NCBI RefSeq assembly: GCF_035984655.1
Contig: NZ_JAXCHT010000006.1
Span: 99,036-163,035 of the forward strand
Direction: 5' to 3'
DNA length: 64,000 nucleotides
DNA from: Actimicrobium sp035984655
GTDB taxonomy: Bacteria > Pseudomonadota > Gammaproteobacteria > Burkholderiales > Burkholderiaceae_D
Below, one piece after another: positions 53,051 through 61,951 of the stretch. The notes beneath the pieces were generated by a model that made no database searches, was not told the DNA's origin, and saw nothing but the letters and a program-made list of their open reading frames with translations. Both the position numbers and the translations under genes were made by a program. Position 1 is the stretch's first letter, and every line of letters starts with the position of its first letter.

Positions 53051-54566
53051 GCCTGCTGCATTTTCCCTTGTTCGTCAGTGTTGCCTCGTGGGTGCGGCAA
53101 CGGTCTTGTGCGCATCGACTGCGCGCGGTGAAGCATGGTTGATCGTCCCCAGGGTCGACGTCTCGGAGACCTATAGTTCCAACGTGACCCTGATTTCGGA
53201 ATCGCCCGTGCGCGGCTGGATTTCGGATATCTCCCCTGGAATCCGGATTGTTGGCGGTGGCGCTCGCCTGAAAGCAAATCTTGATTATCAGCTCGATAGT
53301 CTTTACTACTCGGGCAGTCCGTCGATCCGGCAAAATCTGAACTCGCTGACTTCCTCTGCGACGCTGGAGGCGGTCGACAAATGGCTGTACATCGACGCGA
53401 ATGCCAGCATCGGGCAACGTAATGCGTCCGCGTTTGCCCCAGTTGCCACCGATAACAGGAGTGCCCTGGCAAACCGCGCGGAAACCAGGACGGTGGCAGT
53501 TTCCCCTTATGTAAAAGGCAGCGTTGCCGATCTCGTTGCCTATCAGTTGCGCGAAATATCGACCGCATCGCGTTCTGATGATGCCGCCCTTGCCAACACT
53601 TATGTCACGCAATGGATAGGTTCGCTCAAGAATAATTCGGCAGGTGCAAAGATCGGCTGGTTTGTCGACGGTGATTTCATTAACGTGCGCAATGACATCC
53701 TCGGCAGCCGCGACGACAATCGCCTGCGCGCAGGCGTGACGATCGAAGTTTTACCCCAGTTTAATTTGCTGGTGTCGGATGGGACCGAACAAGCCAACTT
53801 CGACACCGCGACCAAGAAGAGTGGTTCGACCCCAGGTATCGGTTTGCAGTGGGCGCCAAGCCCTCGCACGCAATTGGCGGCATTGGCAGAGCGGCGATTT
53901 TTCGGATCGAGTCACAGCTTTTTGCTCAGCCATCGGACAGCATTGCTGAATTGGCGCTACTCGGACATCAAGGATGTGACCAATTTGTCGAGCTTGCTGG
54001 CAACTTCTGGCGAGAGCACGATCGCCGTGCTGATGTCGGACCTGCTGGCGGCAAGTATTCCTGATCCCGCTGCGCGCGCCGAGGCCGTGCGTGCCCGTCT
54101 GGAACAATCTGCCGTGACAACCGCCGACTTGACTTCCGGCGCCGTCCAGACCTCCCGTCTGTTTATCAATCGGGTACGCGACGCCTCCGTGGTTTGGCTG
54201 GCGCCAAGGGATACCGTCGAGTTGATTCTCATCCAGCGCGACCAGGAGGCACTCGATAATTCAACGAGTGCGACTGACAGTTTCGCGCAAAGTAACCTTA
54301 TCCGTGAACGCAGCGCCACAGTGTCCTGGACGCACCGGCTTACCCCATCGGCCACGTTGAACTTCCTGACCACCAGATTTCGAACGGATGGCTTGAGCGT
54401 GGCAAACCTGACCAAGAATCAGTTGACGCAAGCGCTTTCGATTACGTTCATGGTTGCACCGAAAACCCTGGTTTCGGTGGGAGCGCGCGGCACCCGATTT
54501 GACAGCTCGATCAATGGCAGCTTCCGCGAGAATGCGGTCGTCGCCACCCTGTCGCAGCGTTTTTAG
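53040..54566 (+). CDS. PEP-CTERM system-associated outer-membrane beta-barrel protein
   Basis: 508 residues. N-terminal signal peptide (FSLVRQCCLVGAATVLCASTARG), then repeated amphipathic strands and a C-terminal phenylalanine (TLSQRF), typical of outer-membrane barrels. It matches the TIGR03016-type protein found in XrtA loci; possibly a further export pore. Several in-frame ATGs exist (53007 to 53040) because of a TATGGT repeat; 53040 was chosen to give the shortest signal peptide, and overlaps the kinase stop by 11 bases. Confidence 0.85.
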   Translation: MTARPAAFSLVRQCCLVGAATVLCASTARGEAWLIVPRVDVSETYSSNVTLISESPVRGWISDISPGIRIVGGGARLKANLDYQLDSLYYSGSPSIRQNLNSLTSSATLEAVDKWLYIDANASIGQRNASAFAPVATDNRSALANRAETRTVAVSPYVKGSVADLVAYQLREISTASRSDDAALANTYVTQWIGSLKNNSAGAKIGWFVDGDFINVRNDILGSRDDNRLRAGVTIEVLPQFNLLVSDGTEQANFDTATKKSGSTPGIGLQWAPSPRTQLAALAERRFFGSSHSFLLSHRTALLNWRYSDIKDVTNLSSLLATSGESTIAVLMSDLLAASIPDPAARAEAVRARLEQSAVTTADLTSGAVQTSRLFINRVRDASVVWLAPRDTVELILIQRDQEALDNSTSATDSFAQSNLIRERSATVSWTHRLTPSATLNFLTTRFRTDGLSVANLTKNQLTQALSITFMVAPKTLVSVGARGTRFDSSINGSFRENAVVATLSQRF

Positions 54567-54582
54567 AGTCCTGGATTTTCTC

Positions 54583-55659
54583 ATGTACGAAGCATTCTAC
54601 GGCCTGGCCGACAAGCCATTTCAGGCCAACCCTGATCCCTCGTTTTATTTTGGCAGTCGTCAACATCGGCGTGCAATGGCGTACCTCGATTACGGCATGC
54701 ATCGCAACGAGGGGTTCATCATTATTACCGGCGAGGTGGGGGCGGGAAAAACCACCGTTGTTCGCAATCTCCTGAGCAAGCTCGATCGGGATTCGATCAT
54801 TTCTGCCCATTTGGTCAGTACCCAGCTGGATGCGGAAAACGCATTGCGCATGGTGAGTGCGGCATTCGGCATCCCGACCACCTCACTCAACAAAGCGGAT
54901 TTGCTCCTGGCACTGCAGCAATTTCTTGGCGATGCCTATCGCGCCGGAAAGCGATGCCTGCTGGTTGTGGATGAGGCACAAAATTTGAGCATGCAGGCTG
55001 TTGAAGAACTGCGCATGCTGTCCAACTTTCAGATTGACACGCACGCGCTGTTGCAGAGTTTTCTGATTGGACAACCCGAATTCCGTCACACACTGCAGAG
55101 CCCGCAGATGACGCAGCTGCGGCAACGCATCATCGCGGCGTGCCACATTGGCCCGCTCGATAGCGAAGAAACCCAGGCGTATATCGAGCATCGGCTGACG
55201 CGCGCCGGATGGAAGTCATCACCCCAGTTTTCGCCCGACGTTTTCCCTGCAATTCATGAGGCCAGCGGTGGCATTCCCAGGCGGATCAATACAATCTGTG
55301 ATCGACTGCTATTGACCGGATTCCTTTCGGACACGCGCACCTTTTCCGAATCGGATGTGTTCGAGGTGGTTCGGGAAATCAAGAGCGAAACCTTTGCACC
55401 GAAGCTGGTGGCGGTTCCCGCCGGCGCCGAATTGCTGCATCCGCACGCGGTCGCGGTGAGCGGTTCCACGGAATCGCGCGGAGTGATTGACGATCTGATT
55501 CAGGACGACATGGCATTGCGAATGACGCAGGTGGAACAGCGCATGGCGCGGATCGAGGCCGCGCTGGATGGTCTGTTACGAAACAATTCAAGTGCGCTTG
55601 CCTTGCTGGGGCGACTGGTTGATCGCGTCGAAAAGCCCGAACAGGCGCAGTCCGAATAA
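54583..55659 (+). CDS. XrtA-associated AAA ATPase (ExeA/GspA-like)
   Basis: 358 residues starting MYEAFYGLADKPFQANPDPSFYFGS. Walker A TGEVGAGKTT at about 45-54, Walker B LLVVDEAQNL, sensor and lid regions, and a C-terminal coiled coil. It is the ATPase subfamily of PEP-CTERM loci (TIGR03015). The frame extends to 54454 inside the barrel gene, but ATG 54583 gives the family N-terminus. Last plus-strand gene; converges with the glycosyltransferase 16 bp away. Confidence 0.94.
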   Translation: MYEAFYGLADKPFQANPDPSFYFGSRQHRRAMAYLDYGMHRNEGFIIITGEVGAGKTTVVRNLLSKLDRDSIISAHLVSTQLDAENALRMVSAAFGIPTTSLNKADLLLALQQFLGDAYRAGKRCLLVVDEAQNLSMQAVEELRMLSNFQIDTHALLQSFLIGQPEFRHTLQSPQMTQLRQRIIAACHIGPLDSEETQAYIEHRLTRAGWKSSPQFSPDVFPAIHEASGGIPRRINTICDRLLLTGFLSDTRTFSESDVFEVVREIKSETFAPKLVAVPAGAELLHPHAVAVSGSTESRGVIDDLIQDDMALRMTQVEQRMARIEAALDGLLRNNSSALALLGRLVDRVEKPEQAQSE

Positions 55660-55675
55660 CGCGCACCCGAGCGAC

Positions 55676-56815
55676 TCAACCGGCGCGCGGACGCCAGACT
55701 GCCATGGTATCGCCGCGGAAAAAGCGCAACGTGGCAATTGCAAACGCCACGTTCGACAAGAGAAGATAGCCTGGTACGACAGTGAGCTTTTTCAGCCAGC
55801 CCGGGATATTCGGCAACAACCCGAGCAGCGCGAGGCTGTAGGCTGCGAGCTGCAGCGCGAGCAGAATCCGGTAGAAATTGTCGTTCATCGCCAGAACCAG
55901 ATTTCCCGCTATGGCGCCGATCATGAAAGCGAAACCGAGATACCGCAGCACCTTGTGTGAGATCAGGCAAAAGCAGGTGAGCGGGTAATGGATCGGATTG
56001 AGCAGACGGCGCATGTATGCCAGCCCCTGCAGCGCCCGTAACGCGACCCGCACGCGCATGCGAAACTCTGAACCCAACTCCGAATTTGGCGCCTCGAAAG
56101 CAGTCACCGACGGGTCGAAAATGACGCGGTGGTTTGCGGCAATAACGGTCAGGGGCAAAATGAAATCGGTGATCAGGTGTGGCGGGGTATCGATGTACAG
56201 ATTCCTGCGTATTGCATCGACGCCGCCGTTGACGCCGATGATCGATCCGACAGACGTTTCGATCCGCCGCACCAGATTTTCGTAGCGCATATAGGCGCTT
56301 ACACCGGTGCCACTGAGATTTCCGTTGCCGATGGTGAAACCCAGCGAACCGGTGAGATATCCGACGTCAGGATCGGCAAAATTTGCAGCGATGTTCTGCA
56401 GCGCATTTGGTCCGAACAGCGTATTGGCATCACTGAAGACGAGAATGTCGCCATGCGCCAGTCCGACCGCTTCATTCAGGGCGGCGGCCTTTCCTTCGCG
56501 CCCCCGGCGGCGTAACAGATGCACACCTCGTTGTGCAAAACCCTCAACAATCGCATCGGTGCCGTCGGTTGATCCGTCTGAAATGACGATGATCTGAAGT
56601 TGATCCGCAGGATAACCCTGGTCGAGCTTGTTCTGGATGGTGGCGGCAATGCAGTCGGCTTCGTTATAAGCCGGTATCAGAATCGTCATCGACGGAAGTT
56701 GTGCCGCGCGCATGACCGGGCGTGGTCGCGCCATGCCGAGTACGGCGATGATCAGCGGATAGATCAAATAGGGATAGATGATCAGGAAAATGGAGGTCCA
56801 GACGAAGATTTCCAT
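55676..56815 (-). CDS. Family 2 glycosyltransferase, membrane-bound
   Basis: 379 residues: N-terminal span (about 4-26), GT-A domain with MTILIPAYNEADCI, nucleotide-binding ISDGSTDGT, DxD-like FSDANTLFG, then C-terminal membrane helices (about 285-365). Resembles processive or polyprenyl-sugar glycosyltransferases that extend polysaccharide at the cytoplasmic face of the membrane. Last gene of a three-gene minus-strand operon, 13 bp after its neighbour. Confidence 0.91.
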   Translation of the reverse strand: MEIFVWTSIFLIIYPYLIYPLIIAVLGMARPRPVMRAAQLPSMTILIPAYNEADCIAATIQNKLDQGYPADQLQIIVISDGSTDGTDAIVEGFAQRGVHLLRRRGREGKAAALNEAVGLAHGDILVFSDANTLFGPNALQNIAANFADPDVGYLTGSLGFTIGNGNLSGTGVSAYMRYENLVRRIETSVGSIIGVNGGVDAIRRNLYIDTPPHLITDFILPLTVIAANHRVIFDPSVTAFEAPNSELGSEFRMRVRVALRALQGLAYMRRLLNPIHYPLTCFCLISHKVLRYLGFAFMIGAIAGNLVLAMNDNFYRILLALQLAAYSLALLGLLPNIPGWLKKLTVVPGYLLLSNVAFAIATLRFFRGDTMAVWRPRAG

Positions 56816-56828
56816 AACGGCCAGTTTT

Positions 56829-58244
56829 TCAGGGGTGGTTGGAAATGCGGTAGCTTAGCGAGCACCGGTCGTGGACAGTCAGCCGGACCGTCAGCTTGTC
56901 GGCAATAAGTTGGGCCGCGCCGTCCACCGGGGTGAGGATCGCACCGCTTTTGAGCGTCAGCTCGACCGCACCATCGGCGTCAATAACTATGCGCTGTTGT
57001 ACAACGTCAATTTCAAGGCCGCGCAGCCGCCCGAAGTAAGCGATCGCCGGGCCAATCTGCGCACGTATGCAGGTCGTTGCGTCAGCGTCGATCGCACTCA
57101 GTTTCATGTGGTCGGTTGTGCAATGTTCGAGCGTGTGTCGGGCATTGACGGCGCAGAGTGCCGTGGTGGGCGGCGCGACGCGGAAATCGAGAAAGTCCGA
57201 GGGATCGCCGCTCTGCCCGTGTTCCGCGGCTTTCGCTATGTTGTAGGCTTGGCGTGCGGTGACATAGTGCAGGCTGAATCGCTTGCCATCGTTATATTTC
57301 TGATTCAGCTCGCGGTGCATTGCCAGGGCTTTTTCGCCAAACAACGCATCGAAGTCCTTCTCGATTGCGCCATGCGTATGCAGCTTGACGAACAGCCATT
57401 CCGGTCGTCCCTGTACATGAACGTGGCAGTCGATCCATTTGCGAATACGGTCAGCCCGTCCCCAGTTTTCGCTGGTGAGACTCGCGTTTTCGATGCGAGG
57501 ATAGGAAGGCGCTGCCCAATTGATGCCGAGCGGGCCCTGTATCATCATCAAGCCGTCCTGATCCGGCGCACCGGTCTGGGCGTCCGGACCCCAGTCGTGT
57601 CCTTTGGGATGTTCGCTGCTGCCGGTGCCGTAATAAATGGCGTTGATCTTGCGTGTCTGGCACGCATTTGCCGAGGGCATCGTCAAATCAGCCCAGCAAC
57701 CCAGCTTCTGCAAGATATGCAATTCGTTATTGACGCCACAGTGCTTGCCTCCACCGGAGTTTGCCAGCGCCCAATCGCCATGAATGAATCCGAACGATGG
57801 CTCAGGGCGATGGCCCGACGTCAGCAGCAGGCCCCAGCGATGGTACTCGTCGAGGGTGCTGCGCAGATCCCGTTCCAGCGTCGCTTCGGTGTCGCCGTCA
57901 TGATGATAATGCAGCTCCACTTCACCTAACCCGGCGTGGGCCATGGCAGCGAGATCAGCAAGATGCTCAACCCCGTGATGCGGCGGGTAGAACCAGGTGT
58001 GCACGGGTGCCGTGCCAAATTCACTGCGGCAGCGCTCCTGAAATGCGGCGTAACCCTCGCTCCACGCCTTGAGGCGTTCGCCACCCTGTTCAGGACGTTG
58101 AATTGCGTGCTGGGGTTCGAAGTGGTCGCAAATCAGGAAGATAACGTGAGTGTGCCGGGTCGCGCGCCGATAGCGCTGGTAGAGGCGTGCCGGGGCTGAT
58201 GCCAGATAGGTGGGCAACCAGAGATCAATCCGTCTTTTCAACAT
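56829..58244 (-). CDS. Uncharacterised exopolysaccharide-locus protein with His/Asp motifs
   Basis: 471 residues, no signal peptide. It has clustered polar motifs: FLICDHFEP (about 35-43), ELHYHHDGDTEATL (about 130-143), GFIHGDWALANSGGGKHCGVN (about 172-192) and KLHTHGA (about 310). These suggest a metal-dependent hydrolase or deacetylase-like barrel, but I do not recognise the family with certainty. It overlaps the upstream glycosyltransferase by seven bases and precedes another by 13 bp, so it is likely part of polymer synthesis or modification. Confidence 0.75.
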   Translation of the reverse strand: MLKRRIDLWLPTYLASAPARLYQRYRRATRHTHVIFLICDHFEPQHAIQRPEQGGERLKAWSEGYAAFQERCRSEFGTAPVHTWFYPPHHGVEHLADLAAMAHAGLGEVELHYHHDGDTEATLERDLRSTLDEYHRWGLLLTSGHRPEPSFGFIHGDWALANSGGGKHCGVNNELHILQKLGCWADLTMPSANACQTRKINAIYYGTGSSEHPKGHDWGPDAQTGAPDQDGLMMIQGPLGINWAAPSYPRIENASLTSENWGRADRIRKWIDCHVHVQGRPEWLFVKLHTHGAIEKDFDALFGEKALAMHRELNQKYNDGKRFSLHYVTARQAYNIAKAAEHGQSGDPSDFLDFRVAPPTTALCAVNARHTLEHCTTDHMKLSAIDADATTCIRAQIGPAIAYFGRLRGLEIDVVQQRIVIDADGAVELTLKSGAILTPVDGAAQLIADKLTVRLTVHDRCSLSYRISNHP

Positions 58245-59425
58245 GTACTGGCACTTTCCTTGCTCGCGGTGGCGAGCGTTTGCTGGCCATAAATGGAGAC
58301 GATTTTAAGGGCATTCTGATGCCAGGTATGGTGTTTCGTCACGTACGCACGTCCCGCTTTGCCTAGCCGATCACGCAATGCCGGGTCGCGGATCAGCCTG
58401 ACAATCTGATCAGCCATTTCTGTGGTGTCACCGGGTTCGATCAGCAAACCGGTTTGACCATCATGGAGTACCTCGAGCACCGGTGCGACAGAGGGTGCAA
58501 CGATGGCCTTTCCCATCGCCATGTACTCGAAAATTTTCATTGGCGAGCCGTAGGCATTCGAATTGAGCAGGACTGTTATATCCATCAGGGCAACCAGTGG
58601 TGGCACGTCGGCATGGGGTTTGCGGCGCGTAAACACAACGCGGTCAGAAAAACCTTCCGACACGCAAACGTCTTCGAGGGATTGGCGGAATTCACCATCG
58701 CCGACAAACAGGAAAGTCGCTTCGGGGCAGCGCGCAAACACGGAGCGCAATACCGCAGGAAATTCCGACATTCCCTGCCATCGGTTCATTGTGCCGACAA
58801 AGCCAATCACGGGCGCCATCAGACCAAGCTCGGCCGCGAGATCCGGATTCAAGTGGCGTTCGGGATTGAACCAGTCCGGATCGATTGCGTTGTGGCAGGT
58901 GCTGATCTGTTGCGGCGGAATACCCTCATGAACGAGTAACTCGCGTTGTACTTCGGTGACAGTGATGATGTGACTTGCGGCCAGCAGGATGCGTTTCTCA
59001 AGCCAGCGAGCCAGTGTCTTCAAATACAGTCCGTAATACTTGGCCCATGCCTGTGCATACGGAGTGTTAACTTCAAGAATGAGTGGAATGCCATATCGTT
59101 TTGCCACCCGAACGCCTGCAAAATTGAACAATGCGTATCGTTCATAGACAAGGTGTGGCTTGAATTGCTTGATGGCCTTCGCCAAGCGGTGCGCGACGAC
59201 GATGTTGTAGCCAAGCTGCATCAATTCAAACAGCAGTCGCGGCGCCGCGTTTTTTATGCGGCCCAGCAGGGATGGCCGGCTACCACGCGCCCCTTGGTGC
59301 TGGATTGCTGCGGGCCCAACTACCAGGACCTCGTGACCGAGAGCTCCGAGTGCATCGACAATCGCCTTGATGTGGATTGATTCGGGCTCTTCGCCTTGGG
59401 TTCTGTGATGGTAGAGGATGCGCAC
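58238..59425 (-). CDS. Family 4 glycosyltransferase
   Basis: 395 residues from the GTG at 59425 (VRILYHHRTQGEEPESIHI). GT-B fold: N-terminal domain with ALGHEVLVVGP, C-terminal nucleotide-sugar region with FVGTMNRWQG, SPMKIFEYMAMGKAIVAP and the EPGD motif. The reading frame extends to 59710, but that stretch includes the terminator of the upstream gene; an ATG at 59530 is a possible alternative. First gene of the operon with the uncharacterised protein and family 2 transferase. Confidence 0.9.
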   Translation of the reverse strand: MRILYHHRTQGEEPESIHIKAIVDALGALGHEVLVVGPAAIQHQGARGSRPSLLGRIKNAAPRLLFELMQLGYNIVVAHRLAKAIKQFKPHLVYERYALFNFAGVRVAKRYGIPLILEVNTPYAQAWAKYYGLYLKTLARWLEKRILLAASHIITVTEVQRELLVHEGIPPQQISTCHNAIDPDWFNPERHLNPDLAAELGLMAPVIGFVGTMNRWQGMSEFPAVLRSVFARCPEATFLFVGDGEFRQSLEDVCVSEGFSDRVVFTRRKPHADVPPLVALMDITVLLNSNAYGSPMKIFEYMAMGKAIVAPSVAPVLEVLHDGQTGLLIEPGDTTEMADQIVRLIRDPALRDRLGKAGRAYVTKHHTWHQNALKIVSIYGQQTLATASKESASTC

Positions 59426-59645
59426 GATAGAAGAAATAGGTGGATCTTGGTGCGCTATTCTAAACGTTTTGCCAACTATAAAACGCGCTGTCAGCGGCGA
59501 TCGCGTTAGCGCTTTGAGGCGGCTTGACATGAAACATGCTTCTTCAATATTTTCCGGAACACGGAATTCATTTCGGCAACGGTTCGATCGTTCAGGATTC
59601 AGAGCCGACTCCAGCATCCTCGGCCAGGGCAGGGCAGGACGTCGC

Positions 59646-59684
59646 GCAAAAAAAAGCCCGCTCAAATATGCTGAGCGGGCTTTT
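59646..59684 (-). terminator. Strong terminator of the beta-helix lipoprotein gene
   Basis: AAAAGCCCGCTCA (59652-59664) pairs perfectly with TGAGCGGGCTTTT (59672-59684), 13 bp, loop of seven; on the minus strand it is followed by a run of eight T. Confidence 0.92.
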
Positions 59685-59686
59685 GG

Positions 59687-59711
59687 TTTGACTGACCATG
59701 GGTCAGTCAAA
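59687..59711. repeat. Perfect 11-bp inverted repeat next to the terminator
   Basis: TTTGACTGACC-ATG-GGTCAGTCAAA, directly downstream of the lipoprotein stop and two bases from the next terminator hairpin. It gives a double hairpin at the transcript's 3' end, which may protect the mRNA. Confidence 0.85.
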
Positions 59712-59725
59712 CAGTCAGGACTGTT

Positions 59726-61951
59726 TTATTGCTCGTATGCGCCGAGATCCTTGGCTGCACCACGTGGCCGTGAAACCAGTCCGCTGAGGTCATCAAGCAC
59801 GGTGATGGCAGTCGCCTGGGTTGCCATGTCGACCGCTGCACTGCCGGTACCCAGTTTCAGGGCAGCAGTGAGTTTTGGATCGCCATACAGACCCGACGCA
59901 TCACGGCTTACGGTGCCCCAACCATAACCACTATCCCAGTACAAATTGCGCTTGAAGTCGAGATAGCCATCCGCATTGCCCATGTTTTCATAGAAAGTCG
60001 ATGAATGTACGGTGTTTGGTCCGGCGGCAAACAGGTTGTCGTAGATCCGGATGGTGCCGGTCGGACTGTAGTTGCCCCAGGTATTGAGGACCTGGGCATT
60101 GCCGGAACCGCTGACGACACGGTCATTGTTATAGAACGTGTTGAACGCAATCGTCATGTCCATGTTTTGCGAGATGGTGTTGATGCGCAGGCCGGAGTAG
60201 GTCGCACCGGTGACGACATTGTTCCAGATTTTGCCTGAGACGATGCTGTCGGCCAAATTCAGACCGTACTTGCCGGAGCCGTCGAACCAGTTGTGATGCA
60301 CCTGCATGCCGCTGAAGCCCGCCCAGTTGGCCGGAAAACCGACGTAGCTGTTACCGGCCAGGCCGATGTTGTCGAACATCTGCAGCAGGTTGCCGCCGGT
60401 AATGTTGTGCACCCAGTTGAAGCCGATGTCCCAGTTGGTAGCGCCGGAATCGATATAGATGCCGTGGTTTTCCAGCGCACCGACACAGGCGATGTCATGG
60501 ATGTTGTTGCCATACACCTTGACGTTGTCGCCATGGCCAGCTACCCCGCCGCCCTTGGCGTTGCCCGGTGCGGCCAGCGTCGACAGCCATGGGCCGAGTT
60601 CATTGTTGACCACGCGCCATGGGCCGGCACCATATTGCACGTTGATCGGTGCCGCGTCGGAACTGGCGGTGGCACTGACATCCATGCGCAGGTTGGAAAT
60701 CGAGACCCAGTCACCGGTGGTGGCGTAGTAAGCTGAGTTGGCACCCTGGATGCCGCCCTTGACGCCGGACGGTGTCGAGTAATGCACATCCTCGATGGCG
60801 TTGCCGCTGACTGGCCCCGGATAGGCGGTAATGTGGATCCAGCCGGTCCTGGCAGCGCCGGTCGGTGCGGAACCCTGTTGCTGGGTATCGCGGAAACGCA
60901 GCCAGGCGCCATCAAAGCCGGTGTCGGACCAGTTGCCGCCACGGATGACGACATGGTCGCCCGCCTGGAGCGTGCCATAGGCGCCACCACGTGCGCTGGT
61001 TTGCAGGTAACGCCACGGCTTGCTGATGTCGCCGGCGACGGCGGTGCTGTCATTGCCGTTCTGGGCGACGAACAGGATGCGGCCAGGATTAGGCGTGAAG
61101 GTCTGGTCGACATTGCTGGTCACGCCGTTGACGACGACGCTGATCGGCAGGGCTTTTCCAAGAGTCGGATTGCCGAGATTGCCAACCTGCACGGTGAGTT
61201 GTTGCAGACCGAGCTTGCTGCCGACCTTGGCGGTGCCGAGATAACGGTAATTGGCGACTTCGCTGCCACCGATATAGACCTTGGTGGTCGTGCCCATGCC
61301 GCTGGAGCCGAAGTTGTTGCCGAAGATCGACAGGTAGGCGCCATTGTTGCCTTCACCGCCGGTCACCGGACCGCTGACGGCGTCGATGTAACGAATCACC
61401 GGAGCAGTTCCGGAAGTTGGCGGCACTACGACCGGTGGCACCACGACTGGAGGTGGCGTAACTGGCGGTGGAACCGTAACGACGGCGGCAAAACTTGCCG
61501 CCGTAGTCAGGCTGCTGCTGAGTGTAACGGTGCAGGATGGGGCGGTACCAGTACAGGCGCCGGTCCACTGCTTGAAGGTATACCCTGACGCAGGCTGTGC
61601 CGTCAGCGCCACGCTGCTGCCGGTCGTATAGCGTGCATTGCAGGTTGTTCCGCAAGAAATGCCACTTGGCGTCGACAATACTTGTCCGCCAGCGGTTGTC
61701 GAAAGGGTTAACGTCGACTTGCCGCGGCGGCGCCAGTACGACGAGGCGTCCACAATGGTGGCATTTTCTGTCGCTGAAGTGACTGTGGGTGCTGTGCTTC
61801 CAGCGGCATCGGGCGTGCTGCCACCGCCGCATCCGGAAATGAGAGCTGCGGAAAACAAGGCAAGGGAAAGAGGTCGACCCCAGGATGTTTGTTGGGAATC
61901 ACGCCATGTTTCGGTGTCTGTGCGATGTTTCGTGTATTGGATGGTGCTCAT
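59726..61951 (-). CDS. Large secreted lipoprotein: InlB-like repeat, IPT/TIG, right-handed beta-helix
   Basis: 741 residues from ATG 61951 (GGAG site seven bases upstream). Lipobox LISGC at about 36-40, a divergent InlB-type B-repeat (LTLSTTAGGQVLSTPSG...FKQWTGACTGTAPSCTVTLSSSLTTAASF, about 80-155), a Pro/Val linker, an IPT/TIG domain (VIRYIDAVSGPVTGG...SIFGNNFG), then a long parallel beta-helix (about 290-700) with many Asn/Gly turns (NNVVTGATYSGLRIN). Such helices occur in polysaccharide lyases and epimerases; substrate unknown. It ends GAYEQ, without a PEP-CTERM sorting signal. Probably acts on, or anchors, the exopolysaccharide. Confidence 0.86.
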   Translation of the reverse strand: MSTIQYTKHRTDTETWRDSQQTSWGRPLSLALFSAALISGCGGGSTPDAAGSTAPTVTSATENATIVDASSYWRRRGKSTLTLSTTAGGQVLSTPSGISCGTTCNARYTTGSSVALTAQPASGYTFKQWTGACTGTAPSCTVTLSSSLTTAASFAAVVTVPPPVTPPPVVVPPVVVPPTSGTAPVIRYIDAVSGPVTGGEGNNGAYLSIFGNNFGSSGMGTTTKVYIGGSEVANYRYLGTAKVGSKLGLQQLTVQVGNLGNPTLGKALPISVVVNGVTSNVDQTFTPNPGRILFVAQNGNDSTAVAGDISKPWRYLQTSARGGAYGTLQAGDHVVIRGGNWSDTGFDGAWLRFRDTQQQGSAPTGAARTGWIHITAYPGPVSGNAIEDVHYSTPSGVKGGIQGANSAYYATTGDWVSISNLRMDVSATASSDAAPINVQYGAGPWRVVNNELGPWLSTLAAPGNAKGGGVAGHGDNVKVYGNNIHDIACVGALENHGIYIDSGATNWDIGFNWVHNITGGNLLQMFDNIGLAGNSYVGFPANWAGFSGMQVHHNWFDGSGKYGLNLADSIVSGKIWNNVVTGATYSGLRINTISQNMDMTIAFNTFYNNDRVVSGSGNAQVLNTWGNYSPTGTIRIYDNLFAAGPNTVHSSTFYENMGNADGYLDFKRNLYWDSGYGWGTVSRDASGLYGDPKLTAALKLGTGSAAVDMATQATAITVLDDLSGLVSRPRGAAKDLGAYEQ

